Shown here in pieces: positions 1 to 9,243 of a stretch of DNA of 64,000 nt. The stretch's first letter is position 1; every line of letters begins with the position of its first letter. The stretch is from Tachypleus tridentatus (taxonomy: Eukaryota > Arthropoda > Merostomata > Xiphosura > Limulidae): NCBI RefSeq assembly GCF_004210375.1, contig NC_134834.1, forward strand, positions 40,886,264 through 40,950,263, in the 5' to 3' direction. The notes beneath the pieces were generated by a model that made no database searches, was not told where the DNA came from, and saw only the letters and a list, made by a program, of their open reading frames with translations. Both the position numbers and the translations under genes were made by a program.

Positions 1-92
1 ATAGAGAACTGAAAGAGTGAACTAAATTATTATTCACACCGTATTTTTAGCACAGTAGTATTATTGCAGATACATATAATATTAAAGTTAGT

Positions 93-700
93 ATGCCACG
101 AGTAAGTCAACGACAAGGTCAGTGTAGAAGTGCGGAATATAGTTCTGTGGAGGATTACTTGAAGAAAACAGTAACCATTCCTTTTCTTTACAGTAATTTT
201 TCCCCCATATTTGATGCATATGTAAAGCAAGCAGCATCAATTCAGAAACTTGCATCATTAAAACTATATTTTTTTGATGAAGAGTTTCATCAATAAAAGA
301 CAAAATAGCTTTCTCTACTTTTCCAGGACAGGCACTAGATACTGGCTGAGTGCTTAAAAGTGTCCTTCAATTTACTGAATACCGTTATATTACTGAAACT
401 CGCCCCCCCCTCATTAGCACAGCGATACGTCTGCCGACTTACAATGCTACAAACCGGGTTTCGATACCTATTGTAGACAAAGAACAGGCAACTCATTATG
501 TAGCTTTTTGCTTAAGCTCATACAACCAAACAATACTGGAACTCTTTGTCACACTGACACTAAGTTCATATTTATCTTAACGTTCGGCATCTACTCTTCG
601 CCTATTAAATAATTACCTGAGGTGTACACACATCAAAGAAAGACTGAGTGCTGTAGCTTTAATACATACTAATTTTGACATTGCTATCAACCTTTAAACA
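93..700 (+). pseudogene. hAT transposase C-terminal relic (THAP12/ZMYM1-like)
   Basis: The first frame opens MPRVSQRQ and contains SVEDYLKKTVTIPFL, which resembles the stretch before the dimerisation domain in THAP12/ZMYM1-type hAT proteins. From 581 a second frame reads RSASTLRLLNNYLR and then KERLSAVALIH. This matches the conserved hAT C-terminal dimerisation motif (ERSFS.LRRLKTYLR...RL..LALL). Frames change between the segments and a stop follows the last motif near 697, so it is a dead fragment. The element may extend left of the window. No terminal repeats were found. Recognition is by motif memory. Confidence 0.7.
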
Positions 701-884
701 GTATATAAGTGCATACACAGAGGTATATAATACCCAATGAATGAAATAACTAATATACTGTTGTTGTACGGAGTTGTTTATAAGTAATATGATTTAACAA
801 TTAACAATTTCTCTGCATGTGGACAATACTGTACTATAATAATTTAAGTCTAGTTCCCCCATGTAGTTTTAGAAGAGAATGATT

Positions 885-1140
885 GGTTTGTTTTTAATTT
901 CGCGCAAAACTACACGTGGGTTATCTGCGCTAGCCGTTCCTAATTTAGCAGTGTAAGATAAGAGGGAAAGCAGCTAGTCATCACCATCTATTGCCAATTC
1001 TTGGGCTACTCTTTTACCAACGAATAGTGGGATTGACCGTAACATTACAATGCTTTCACAGCTGAAAGGGCGAGCATAATTGGTATGACGGGGATTCAAA
1101 CTCACGACCCTCAGATTACGAGTCGAGCGCCCTAGAACAT
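885..1140 (-). mobile_element. SINE-1 copy a (tRNA-derived SINE)
   Basis: Reverse complement of the SINE family seen in full at 4040 and 22451: a tRNA-like head with box A/B-like sequence, a middle containing AAAAGAGTAGCCCAAGAGTT, and a CAGATA..GCGCGAAATT tail. It is flanked by the 7-bp direct repeat aatgatt at 878-884 and 1141-1147, the target-site duplication. Confidence 0.9.
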
Positions 1141-1147
1141 AATGATT

Positions 1148-2981
1148 ATTCGTTGACTTTTCATTGGATGTTTGTGGATTTTATATGAACAGCCATATTG
1201 TTGTTTAAGCTATATTTCATTCACAATTACTCAAAGAGTTAATCTCACAGCATCTACTTTAAAAATTCCTGGGGACGTACCCTTAGACCCAAGTAGCGTT
1301 CGCACAATGTGAATTGTTTTTTGATCTCACAAATTAGAGACTCCCTTCCAAACATTTTGCGTATGAGTATAAATAGAAAATGGCGTTTCCTATTTCATTG
1401 TAGACAGAGTAAAATTATTATTGAAATTAAATAAGCATAAAGTAACTACTCCTGATAGTCAAAAATTTTGCGCCATACTTTAATGATATGATGGCTACAA
1501 ATCTAAGAGTTACCATTTTGTTTTTCTAAAATCACAGACGAACTTACTAATAGAAGCCAACTAAACAACTGGAAGTATGTTCAGTTTCGTGCAAAGATGA
1601 TTTTGCAGTTGAAATTAATATTATAAATGTAATTATTTTTCAAGATAGGTCTGCAAATTCTTTATTTAATGAGATATTATCATCAATGGAAAACGCAATT
1701 TACCTACGAGAATCGGAGTTGAGTTTTGTAGTGATACCGCAAATGCTTTAATAGGGTTAACCATGTGATATATTCAGGTGAATTGAATATAAACTCTCGT
1801 TTCGAAAAATAGGTTTGAACAGAGGGAAATTTACTTACACCAGATTGTTCTCAATTTCTTATAATTTATTTTGTGTCACTTGCGCTAGCACGGTAATAAT
1901 ACTTTGCATCACACATAGAAAAGGTCGTAACCATTATATGACTTTCAGTACAACCGCTGAAAAACAATGTTGTCGGTATCTTACACAAGGTTGCTTTAAA
2001 CAGTGTTCTTTACAGGCAGTAACAGCTGTAACCAACTTAAAAATGACAATGAAATAAAAGTATTTTGAAATAATGTCAACTTAACGATTTTCTTGATCAC
2101 GTGTTATGTAAAATCCGCAAATATTCAGAACAAAAAATAAATTCAGAATAACTATTGCAATACTACAAGAAGACAGAAATACGTGATATATTTATATGTC
2201 ACAGTCATTCAACTTCATTTATAAGCAAAATAGATTTTCCATGTATTTGTATAGTTAAACTTAGTTTCCAAATGACGAATCCGGCTGTTTCAAATCGCTA
2301 ACATTTACAAAAACAACAACGAATAGTTTTCAGAACTTTTAAAAAGAGTCAGTTTTTGTTTTCATACTAATCGAGAAGAGGTTTTAAAGGAATTCCACTC
2401 TCTTTCAGAATGTTATAAAGGAGAACAAATGGCAATACATGGATAAATTGTTGAGGATCTTACGCATACCAATATACCTCTTCAGAGCTTGGCCCATAGG
2501 CCCAGGAATTTTTAGCGTTTTAGTATGATATCGATCATGGTTTCTATTCTGATTTTTCAAGACATCAAATGGTGGATCGTTAAATAGAATCAGGGTACGG
2601 ATTCGCGTGCCGGTGTCTGGCGACGTTTCTGGGCCTCTTCTTTCCCAATTACGGAATCATTCATGAAAGTGATACTCCACTTTTCTATAGGCTACTTGTA
2701 GAAATAGAGATAGTAATCGAAACATTTGCTATTATTTTCATGAGGGTAAAATATGTTAAATCAGTTAATTATGTTATAACTATTGATTAAAGTAAAGAGA
2801 GAGTGAGTATTTTAGAACAGTTCAACCAAAGAGAGCTGAAAACAAATAATTAAAACATGTGGCATGCGATAAACGTCCATTTTTTTATATTTATCACTCA
2901 AAGAATTCTATAAAAACCTCTATTTGAGTGAAATCCTAGCTTGAAGATCCAATCTTCGAGCATTCCAAAATAGTGGACCCT
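1148..2981. other. Upstream flank with no recognised feature
   Basis: AT-rich sequence with short frames only. No splice-compatible conserved exon, RNA gene or terminal repeat was recognised. A GC-richer patch at about 2475-2640 stands out from the background but matches nothing I know. Confidence 0.5.
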
Positions 2982-2988
2982 AGAAATG

Positions 2989-3120
2989 TGTGTGTGTGTT
3001 TGTGTTTTTCTTATAGTAAAGCCACATCGAGCTATCTGCTGAGTCCACCGAGGGGAATCGAACCCCTGATTTTAGCGTTGTAAATCCGTAGATATACCAC
3101 TGTAATTGCGGGGGGATCCC
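2989..3120 (-). mobile_element. SINE-2 copy A (tRNA-Val-like SINE)
   Basis: Read on the minus strand, it begins with a tRNA-like head (GTACAGCGGTA-type box A, anticodon loop TTTACAA giving UAC/Val, then GGGGTTCGATTCCCC as box B). It ends in CAGATAGC..GTGGCTTT..TATAAGAAAAACAC plus a CA repeat. The direct repeat agaaatg at 2982-2988 and 3121-3127 is a target-site duplication. Confidence 0.85.
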
Positions 3121-3296
3121 AGAAATGACTCAAATATAAAAAAAAATAATTAATATTTTAAAAGTGCTTTCTCTTCTAAAGTGATCAGTTTGGCTTATGA
3201 AAAGCGGAGAGCACAAAGTGAAGTTGAAGTTCCCGACAACGTGAATACTGATATTGTTACTTCTATCACATATTGACGTTATGTCCTCTTTTTATG

Positions 3297-3570
3297 GGGT
3301 CTGGCATGGCCAGATGGTTAAGGCACCTGACTCGTAATCCGATGGTTGCGGGTTCGAATCCCCGTCACACCAAACTTGCTGCCCTTTCAGCCGTGGGGGC
3401 GTTATAATGTGACGGTCAATCCCACTATCCGTTGGTAAAAGAGTAGCCCAACAGTTGGCGGTGAATGGTGATGACTATCTGCCTTACCTCTAGTCTTACA
3501 CCGCTAAATTAGGGACGGCTAGCGCAGATAGCCCTCTAGTTGTTTTGCGCGAAATTCAAAACAAACCAAA
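3297..3570 (+). mobile_element. SINE-1 copy b
   Basis: Near full-length SINE-1 with a tRNA-like head (TGGTTAAGGCAC.. and GGTTCGAATCCCC as box B), the conserved body and a GCGCAGATAGCC..GCGCGAAATTCAAAAC tail. Flanks cctctttttatg (3285-3296) and cctctctttatg (3571-3582) match at 11 of 12 bases, a slightly aged target-site duplication. Confidence 0.92.
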
Positions 3571-3875
3571 CCTCTCTTTATGATTCTCTACTGGTACATT
3601 GTAATTTTCCAATTTGTCTTCATGGGTTGAAAAGGAAAAGTACCGGGTCCTCCTATTATGGAGAATATGTTGTTTTTATGAAAGAAATTGTTTTGATGAA
3701 AATTTAATTTTATGCAGAATTAAAGTTCATGTTTTGTTTTCATACAGGCATTGTTTCAATTAGTACTAAAAATGAACGACTGTACAGTTTCTTATTTAAA
3801 TATGATTTTGACAGTGAGGTTTTATAATCCTACAGTGAGTATTTTTCTTGATTGAAACTTTTATAAGTTTTTTTT

Positions 3876-3995
3876 GTGTGTATGTTTTTCTTATAGCAAA
3901 GCCACATCGGCTGTCTGCTGAGCCCACCACGGGGAATCGAATCCCTGATGTTAGCATTGTAAATCTGTAGAATTACCAATGTATTAGCGGAGGGC
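3876..3995 (-). mobile_element. SINE-2 copy B
   Basis: Second copy of the tRNA-Val-like family at 2989-3120, with the same order on the minus strand: tRNA head with GGATTCGATTCCCC box B, then CAGACAGCCGATGTGGCTTTGC and the AAGAAAAAC tail. The flanking T-runs make the target-site duplication uncertain. Confidence 0.8.
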
Positions 3996-4039
3996 AATTT
4001 TTTTTTTGTATATTTTAAAGTGAAAAACTACATAAGTTA

Positions 4040-4320
4040 GGGGCCCGGCATGACCAAGCGTGTTAAGGCGTGCGACTCGTAATCTGAGGGTCACAGGTTC
4101 GGATCCCGGTCGCGCCAAACATGCTCTTCCTTTCAGGCGTGGGGGCGTTATAATGTGACGTTCAATCCCACTATTCGTTGGTAAAAGAGTAGCCCAAGAG
4201 TTGGCGGTGGGTGGTGATGACTAGCGGCCTTCTCTCTAGTCTTACACTACAAATGTAGGGACGGCTAGCACAGATAGCCCTCGAGTAGCTTTGTGCGAAA
4301 TTCAAAAACAAACAAACAAA
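4040..4320 (+). mobile_element. SINE-1 copy c
   Basis: Full-length copy. The tRNA-like head has anticodon loop CTCGTAA (CGU, Thr-like) and a GGTTCGGATCCC box B, followed by the body and a tail ending in (CAAA)n. The tail contains gcaca (4268-4272) pairing with tgtgc (4292-4296). A short cataag repeat flanks it (4031-4036 and 4321-4326). Confidence 0.92.
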
Positions 4321-4619
4321 CATAAGGTGAGCATCTGCGTTCTGCCCTTGCCACGTATCAAAACCGTATTTTAGCATTGTAAGTCATCAGGGAGCTCTTT
4401 TAATGCGTAGCAAAATTAAGTGTTTTTCATGCATTAGTTATGACACTACAGCTAAAAATAGCTGGCTATAATATGTACGTAGTTACACAAGAGTATCGTA
4501 CTTCCACGAGTATCGATACCCCGTGTTCAGCATTATAAATATAGAAGCCTTCAAATTTACGCAAGTTACTAATGTGCCAATGGAGAGCTCTACCATTTAC
4601 GGTTTAATTCGTTATCTGT

Positions 4620-4879
4620 AAGGCCCGACATGATCAGGTGATTAAGGCACTCGACTCGGGTTTAGATCCCCGTCACACCAAACATGCTCGCACTCCCAGC
4701 CGTGGGAGCGTATAATGTGACGATCAATCCCACTATTCGTTGGTAAAAGAGTAGCCCAAGAGTTGGCGGTGGGTGGTGATGACTAGCTGCCTTCCCTCTA
4801 GTCTTACACTGCAAAATTAGGGACGGCTAGCACAGATAACCCTCGTGTAGTTTTGCGCTAAATTCAAAAACAAACAAAC
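4620..4879 (+). mobile_element. SINE-1 copy d
   Basis: SINE-1 copy with a small deletion in the anticodon arm (CGACTCGGGTTTAGATCCCC instead of CGACTCGTAATCTGAGGGTC..). It has a perfect 9-bp target-site duplication gttatctgt at 4611-4619 and 4880-4888. Confidence 0.92.
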
Positions 4880-5039
4880 GTTATCTGTTATCTTTTTTCC
4901 TATCATATTTTAGTTCATTTTTTCACACTAACGAAATTGGTTATATTAATAATAAAACACAATAACAATAATATAAATACATTTCGAATTAGCATATAGT
5001 GACTTAAAAACGTATTGCAGAATTATTTGTTTCAAAGCA

Positions 5040-5175
5040 CACACACGCACAAGCCAAGCGCTAGATTTTCAAAATACTCAGAACGCTAAATTTACGGTGA
5101 CGTTTGGTGAAGACGATAGTTTCAGCTTTTTGTCAAGTGTTGTATGAGATTGTCGTGTAGTATCGTATAGTCATT
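5040..5175 (+). promoter_or_regulatory. Putative LAS1 promoter and 5' leader
   Basis: This stretch directly precedes the inferred LAS1 start codon. A CRE-like core TGACGT lies at 5098-5103. There is no TATA box in a convincing position. It is called from position only; no transcription start can be fixed from sequence. Confidence 0.25.
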
Positions 5176-5234
5176 ATGAAAACTAAAACAGTTTCTAAAA
5201 ATAAACTTATTCGTGTTGTTCCATGGAAAAATGA
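5176..5234 (+). CDS. LAS1L: LAS1 exon 1 (start codon)
   Basis: The ATG at 5176 opens a 19-codon stretch, MKTKTVSKNKLIRVVPWKN, followed by GA and the strong donor gtaagt at 5235. The GA joins the first base of exon 2 to give E20. RVVPW-KNEEEW then aligns without gaps to the human VVAW-LSRAEW region. The exon was found by asking for a VVxW motif ending in phase 2, and the phase and motif agreement is the main support. The lysine-rich N-terminus is shorter than the human one. An alternative upstream start cannot be excluded, but no other in-frame ATG is evident close by. Confidence 0.78.
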
Positions 5235-5309
5235 GTAAGTTATATAGTTTTATTGTTTTCAAGCAGTGTACAATATTCAATAAAACCGATTCGGACTTTG
5301 AGTTTAATA

Positions 5310-5465
5310 ATTGTACTGAAATGCATCTCAAGACGGCTGGCTTTCGACCTAAGAAGATCGAAACGTTGTTCTCTGTATTATTTTGGTAAATGTATTAATA
5401 CCCATACCAGCCGCCCTGAGATACATTTTTATTTCAAGTGGGTTTCTCATCATCACGAATTGTAT
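5310..5465 (+). repeat. Penelope-like terminal-repeat relic 1
   Basis: It starts with gcatctcaagacggctgg in inverse orientation, then runs forward through cgacctaagaagatcgaaac, gttgttctctg, attaatacccataccagc and caagtgggtttct. These blocks recur at 5612-5772, 5866-5975 and 39043-39188. The organisation, with inverted halves around a ribozyme-like core, fits solo Penelope pLTR copies. It lies 75 bp downstream of LAS1 exon 1. Confidence 0.65.
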
Positions 5466-5611
5466 TGAAAGTTGGACAGTAACGGCAGTAACCCACAATA
5501 ACCAATAGCATGCATTTCTAAATGTTAAACTCAAACAAAATTTAATTCTGGTCATGCACTATTTATTTGTTCAACATTTTTGTAAATCTGTAGGAAAAGG
5601 ACATATTTTGT

Positions 5612-5772
5612 ATCTCAAGACGGTTGGTATGGGTGTTAAAACTTTTTAGAAAATAAAGTAGAGAACAACGTTTCAACCTTTTTAGGTCATCTTCAAGTTA
5701 ATAAAAGTTTTAATATCCGTACCAGCTATCTTGCGAGACGTTTTTACTTCAAGTGGGTTTCTTGTAATCACA
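5612..5772. repeat. Penelope-like terminal-repeat relic 2
   Basis: An inverse half (gtatctcaagacggttgg .. gagaacaacgtttcaacc .. aggtcatcttcaagtta) is joined to a forward half (agttttaatatccgtaccagc .. caagtgggtttcttg). Same family as 5310-5465. Confidence 0.6.
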
Positions 5773-5865
5773 AAGAACCTGTTTTATAACATTTGTCAAA
5801 AGATTCCATATTCTAACAGTAATAATAATTTATATTTCACTTGTGTAATTTAATAATATTTATTT

Positions 5866-5975
5866 CTGGTGACAAGAAACCCACCTGAAGTAAAAATGTA
5901 ACTCTTTGTTAACTTGAAGAGGACCTTTATTAGTAAAAGTGTTAATACCTATACCAGCCATCCTGAGATACAAAA
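5866..5975. repeat. Penelope-like terminal-repeat relic 3
   Basis: The inverse half ggtgacaagaaacccacctg is joined to the forward half gttaacttgaagaggacc .. agtgttaatacctataccagc. It is the most degraded of the three copies in this cluster. Confidence 0.55.
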
Positions 5976-6067
5976 TATTTTGTATTTATTTTGATAAAGA
6001 ACTAGCATTTTTTTTTTTATAAAGGTAATAATGAATAAAAATTAAGATATAATACCTTCTCTCTCTC

Positions 6068-6201
6068 GGTGCAGATAGCCTAGTTGCTTTGTGCCATAAA
6101 ACACCAAACCAACCAATCTCTCTTTCTCTCTCTTGGTGCAGATAGCCTAGGTGCTTTGGGCCATAAAACACCAAACCAACCAATCTCCCTTTCTCTCTCT
6201 C
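6068..6201 (+). repeat. Tandem duplication of a LINE-type 3' tail
   Basis: Two 67-bp units begin at 6068 and 6135. Each carries ggtgcagatagcctag..gctttg and ccataaaacaccaaaccaac followed by a CT-rich stretch. This is the 3'-terminal hairpin and tail of the LINEs at 13045, 20435 and 30361, but no LINE body precedes it. Confidence 0.75.
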
Positions 6202-7252
6202 TCTTTCTATATATATATTCAAATAACTTCAAATCTGAAATTATTTTCCATAACTTATATTGATGATTTAATTAGCATTTGAAATTCATTAGTAAGTAAT
6301 ATTTATCCTGCAGTTCTGCAAATAAAAAATACCTCTATATCAGATGCTGAAGTACATTATTTAAATGTAGATATTAAAATAATTAATAATTATTGTAATA
6401 TTTGTGATAAAAGAAGTGGTTTTGCACCTAAAGTTTTGGGACTTCTCTCACCAAACAGTAATGTATCAGATAATGCCTTAGAGTGCATCATTCATTCACA
6501 GCTACTTGGGTATTGTAAACTTTGTAACACTGAACAGTTCTCAATTTCCAACATTAATAACTTAGTGAATAAACTGATTTCCAGTGGATTTAATTAGATA
6601 AGTGTAATTAAGTATTTTAAATTATCTTGCAATAAGTATACAAAATATGTATGTAAATTTAAAGACGCTAATGTAAATGAAAATCAATTAATACAATAAA
6701 TAATTTCTAGTTTTTCTTAGAGAAATTATTGGAATAACTTATAAGAAGTGGATGTTGCATAGGTGTATTAATGTAGATGTATCAGTTTCCCTCTGATGGT
6801 CTTGACAGTAACCATGAAGGATTGAGGAGAGGGGTACTGCACTAACAGTTTGGGTTGGTCTTTGTACAGTAATGCCTTAACATTGTATTTATGTCCAGAC
6901 ACTATTAAAATGGAATGTCAACTTCAAGGATAGTTTTACTGTCTTCCTCAATAATGTCTTGTATTCCAGTTATTTATTTATTTCTTCTTACTGAATTATT
7001 CTTTAAAAAAATTTTTTTTTTTACTTATTTTTGAACAACCACCTTCCCACAACAAAAACCAGGGCATATTGCATAACTACCCACATTATGATATGTTCCT
7101 AGGTGGTACGTGTGTGTTTTGTAGCTGCATTATTTTTTTCTGTGTAATATTACAATTAATTATTTTTGTGTAAGATTTTGAAATGTTGTGTAAAATTCAA
7201 GCAATTTTTCCTTTGAGGTAATTTTCATGTTCCTTTTTTAAAATTAATTATT
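6202..7252. other. Intron 1 stretch, unassigned
   Basis: AT-rich sequence with no open frame above background and no recognised repeat family. Confidence 0.5.
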
Positions 7253-7295
7253 TGTGTGTGTGTGTGTGTATGTATGTATGTGTATGTGTATATAT
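7253..7295. repeat. TG/TA-rich microsatellite
   Basis: A run of tgtgtg followed by tatgtatg and tgtatgtg units. Confidence 0.85.
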
Positions 7296-7404
7296 GTAAC
7301 AACAAATAATGGTTTGTGCATTGAAAACTGAATAAAATAGGTTAAAGACTGAAATATGGGTTTGCTCCTCATATACCATATGAAAATAAAAGTTACAAGA
7401 GTGT

Positions 7405-7613
7405 AGGTGTATGTTAATAGTTTATATTCTAACACAGTACTTCTCTTCACCCACAATATTAGCTATTCCTGTTTGTTGCTACCCTCTATATGTAAACTTC
7501 TTAATCACTTGTGCCACAAGCCTTTTGCTCCTCCTTACTGGAATCAAATTATTCCAATGTGTGTGTCATGCATATTATTGTGCATCACTTCACCACCAAT
7601 ACATGTGACCCCC
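7405..7613 (+). mobile_element. DIRS-like element, left fragment
   Basis: The segment with ctattcctgtttgttgctacc, ctctatatgtaaacttctt and catgcatattattgtgcatc closely parallels 41082-41290, which sits just ahead of a DIRS tyrosine-recombinase relic. It is interrupted by the LINE at 7626; the host element resumes at 13111. Confidence 0.6.
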
Positions 7614-8219
7614 TTTATGCCTCTCTTGATGTGGATTCCCATACGTGGTGAGGGGACCTCCCAGAGAAGGTGCTGTTCTTACAGTTTATCTCCTCTGGAA
7701 TCTAAACATCCACCTGCGTGTTTGCCATGTGTGGTAACCCATGAAGGGGAGGAGAGAATTCTGGTTGTTGAGGGGTCCAGCTCCAGCACACCACTTTGGC
7801 CTTGAATTCCTGTAAACGGGTGGTCTTGGGGTGGCCCCCCAGGATCAGTCAGCTAGTCCATTTGGGCCAGGGTCAACCGAGTACTAGTGTTTGGGTATAG
7901 TCCTCACGAAACCCTGGCATCGCTGCAGTGCTCTTAAGGCACTGTAGTGCATCTCCTTGTAGGGCTCCATGGTGGGTGGGGTCAGTGGGCACCTAAAAAT
8001 TTTCTGTTTGTTATGGATACTCCTAAAACAAAATAAATAACTTGAAACCATCGAGAAATACCCAACTACTGGAAAACAACCACGCATTGATGAATCTGTA
8101 CAGCCCAACTCACCACTTGAATCTGTCCCATGATTCTTAATTTTGCATTCCTTAAGTGACAAACCTCTAGGGCAGTTGTTTCCATTTTTTATTTAGAAGA
8201 GCTTGCTGGCTCCCCTAAA

Positions 8220-9093
8220 ATGGTAGAAAAGCTACATTCAGGAGACATCTTCATCACGGCATTCCAAACTCCTCCTGACATCAAAAGCCTTGGGGGACAT
8301 ACCCATTGAAGTTACTTTTCATTCCACTTTGAATACTTCCAGAGGAGTCATAGTTGAAAGAGATTTAAGGACTGTCCCCGAATTGGAGATCCTCGCAGGT
8401 CTCACCAGTCAAGGTATCACAGCAGTATGCCGAATCTTCACTCAAAAAGATGGAATTCTGGAACCAACAAATGTTCTAATACTAACATTTACTGTACCAC
8501 ATCCTTCCACCACAATAAAAGCAGGATATCTGAATTGTAAGGTGCAACCTTATATTTCAAATCCTGTATGATGTTTTTATTGTCAACTATTTGGTCATTC
8601 AAAACAATCTTGCTGTGGTTCCTTGACCTGTGCCTGTTGTGGTGGTAAAGACCATAATGCCACCGAATGCCAACTCGAACTACATTGTATAAACTGTAAT
8701 GGTACGCATCCTTTTTATTTTACCTCTTGCCCTAAATGGGTAGAAGAAAAAGAAGTACGTCTCAAGACAGTTAACAATCTCACTTACACAGAGGCTCAAA
8801 AATTATTATTACCTATTCCGACCAGAACTTATGCTGCTGTAATCCATTCTGCTACTACAGTAGGAGTCCAAACAGACCTTACTCTATCCCCTACACAATC
8901 TTCACCAGCAAATCTTAATGAAACACTTCCCAAAATCAACACAGTTCACGAATCAGTGTCTCCTTCCATCTGTGTCCTGACCACACCTTCCAGTCATTGC
9001 CAAACTTCACCTTCTTCAAGTCAAGATGTTTCCATGGGGTCTCCCTCTCTTGATACCCCAAAAATTAAACAAATCACTTGTCCATGCCCTTAA
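8220..9093 (+). pseudogene. LINE copy 1 ORF1 (gag-like, CCHC zinc knuckles), broken
   Basis: The protein starts MVEKLHSGDIF. A frameshift near 8280 leads into GDIPIEVTFHSTLNTSRG. A stop at 8569 falls just before the first knuckle (CFYCQLFGHSKQSC), and two more knuckles follow: CACCGGKDHNATEC and CINCNGTHP..C. This is the nucleic-acid-binding gag of non-LTR elements, which coats the element RNA (family knowledge). The stop at 8569 is TGA where relatives usually carry arginine, consistent with CGA-to-TGA decay. The C-terminal part is Ser/Thr/Pro-rich and ends at 9093, 150 bp before ORF2. Confidence 0.85.
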
Positions 9094-9243
9094 TTTTTAG
9101 TACGTGTATCGATAAATTCAGACCTGACCATTCGAGCTAGAGCAGGATCCATAGAGGGTGATAGACCCACATCCAATAAAGAAAAAAATTGCGGTCATAA
9201 GCAGAAGGACTCTCTACTGTCTTCTCCTCTGAAATAATTACAC

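Noticed and set aside
3316..3375. tRNA gene
   Set aside because: Box A/B are present, but this is the head of a SINE with body, tail and target-site duplication; the acceptor stem does not close well.
5986..6222. Minus frame encoding Glu-Arg repeats
   Set aside because: Produced by CT microsatellites between two LINE-tail copies; not a protein.
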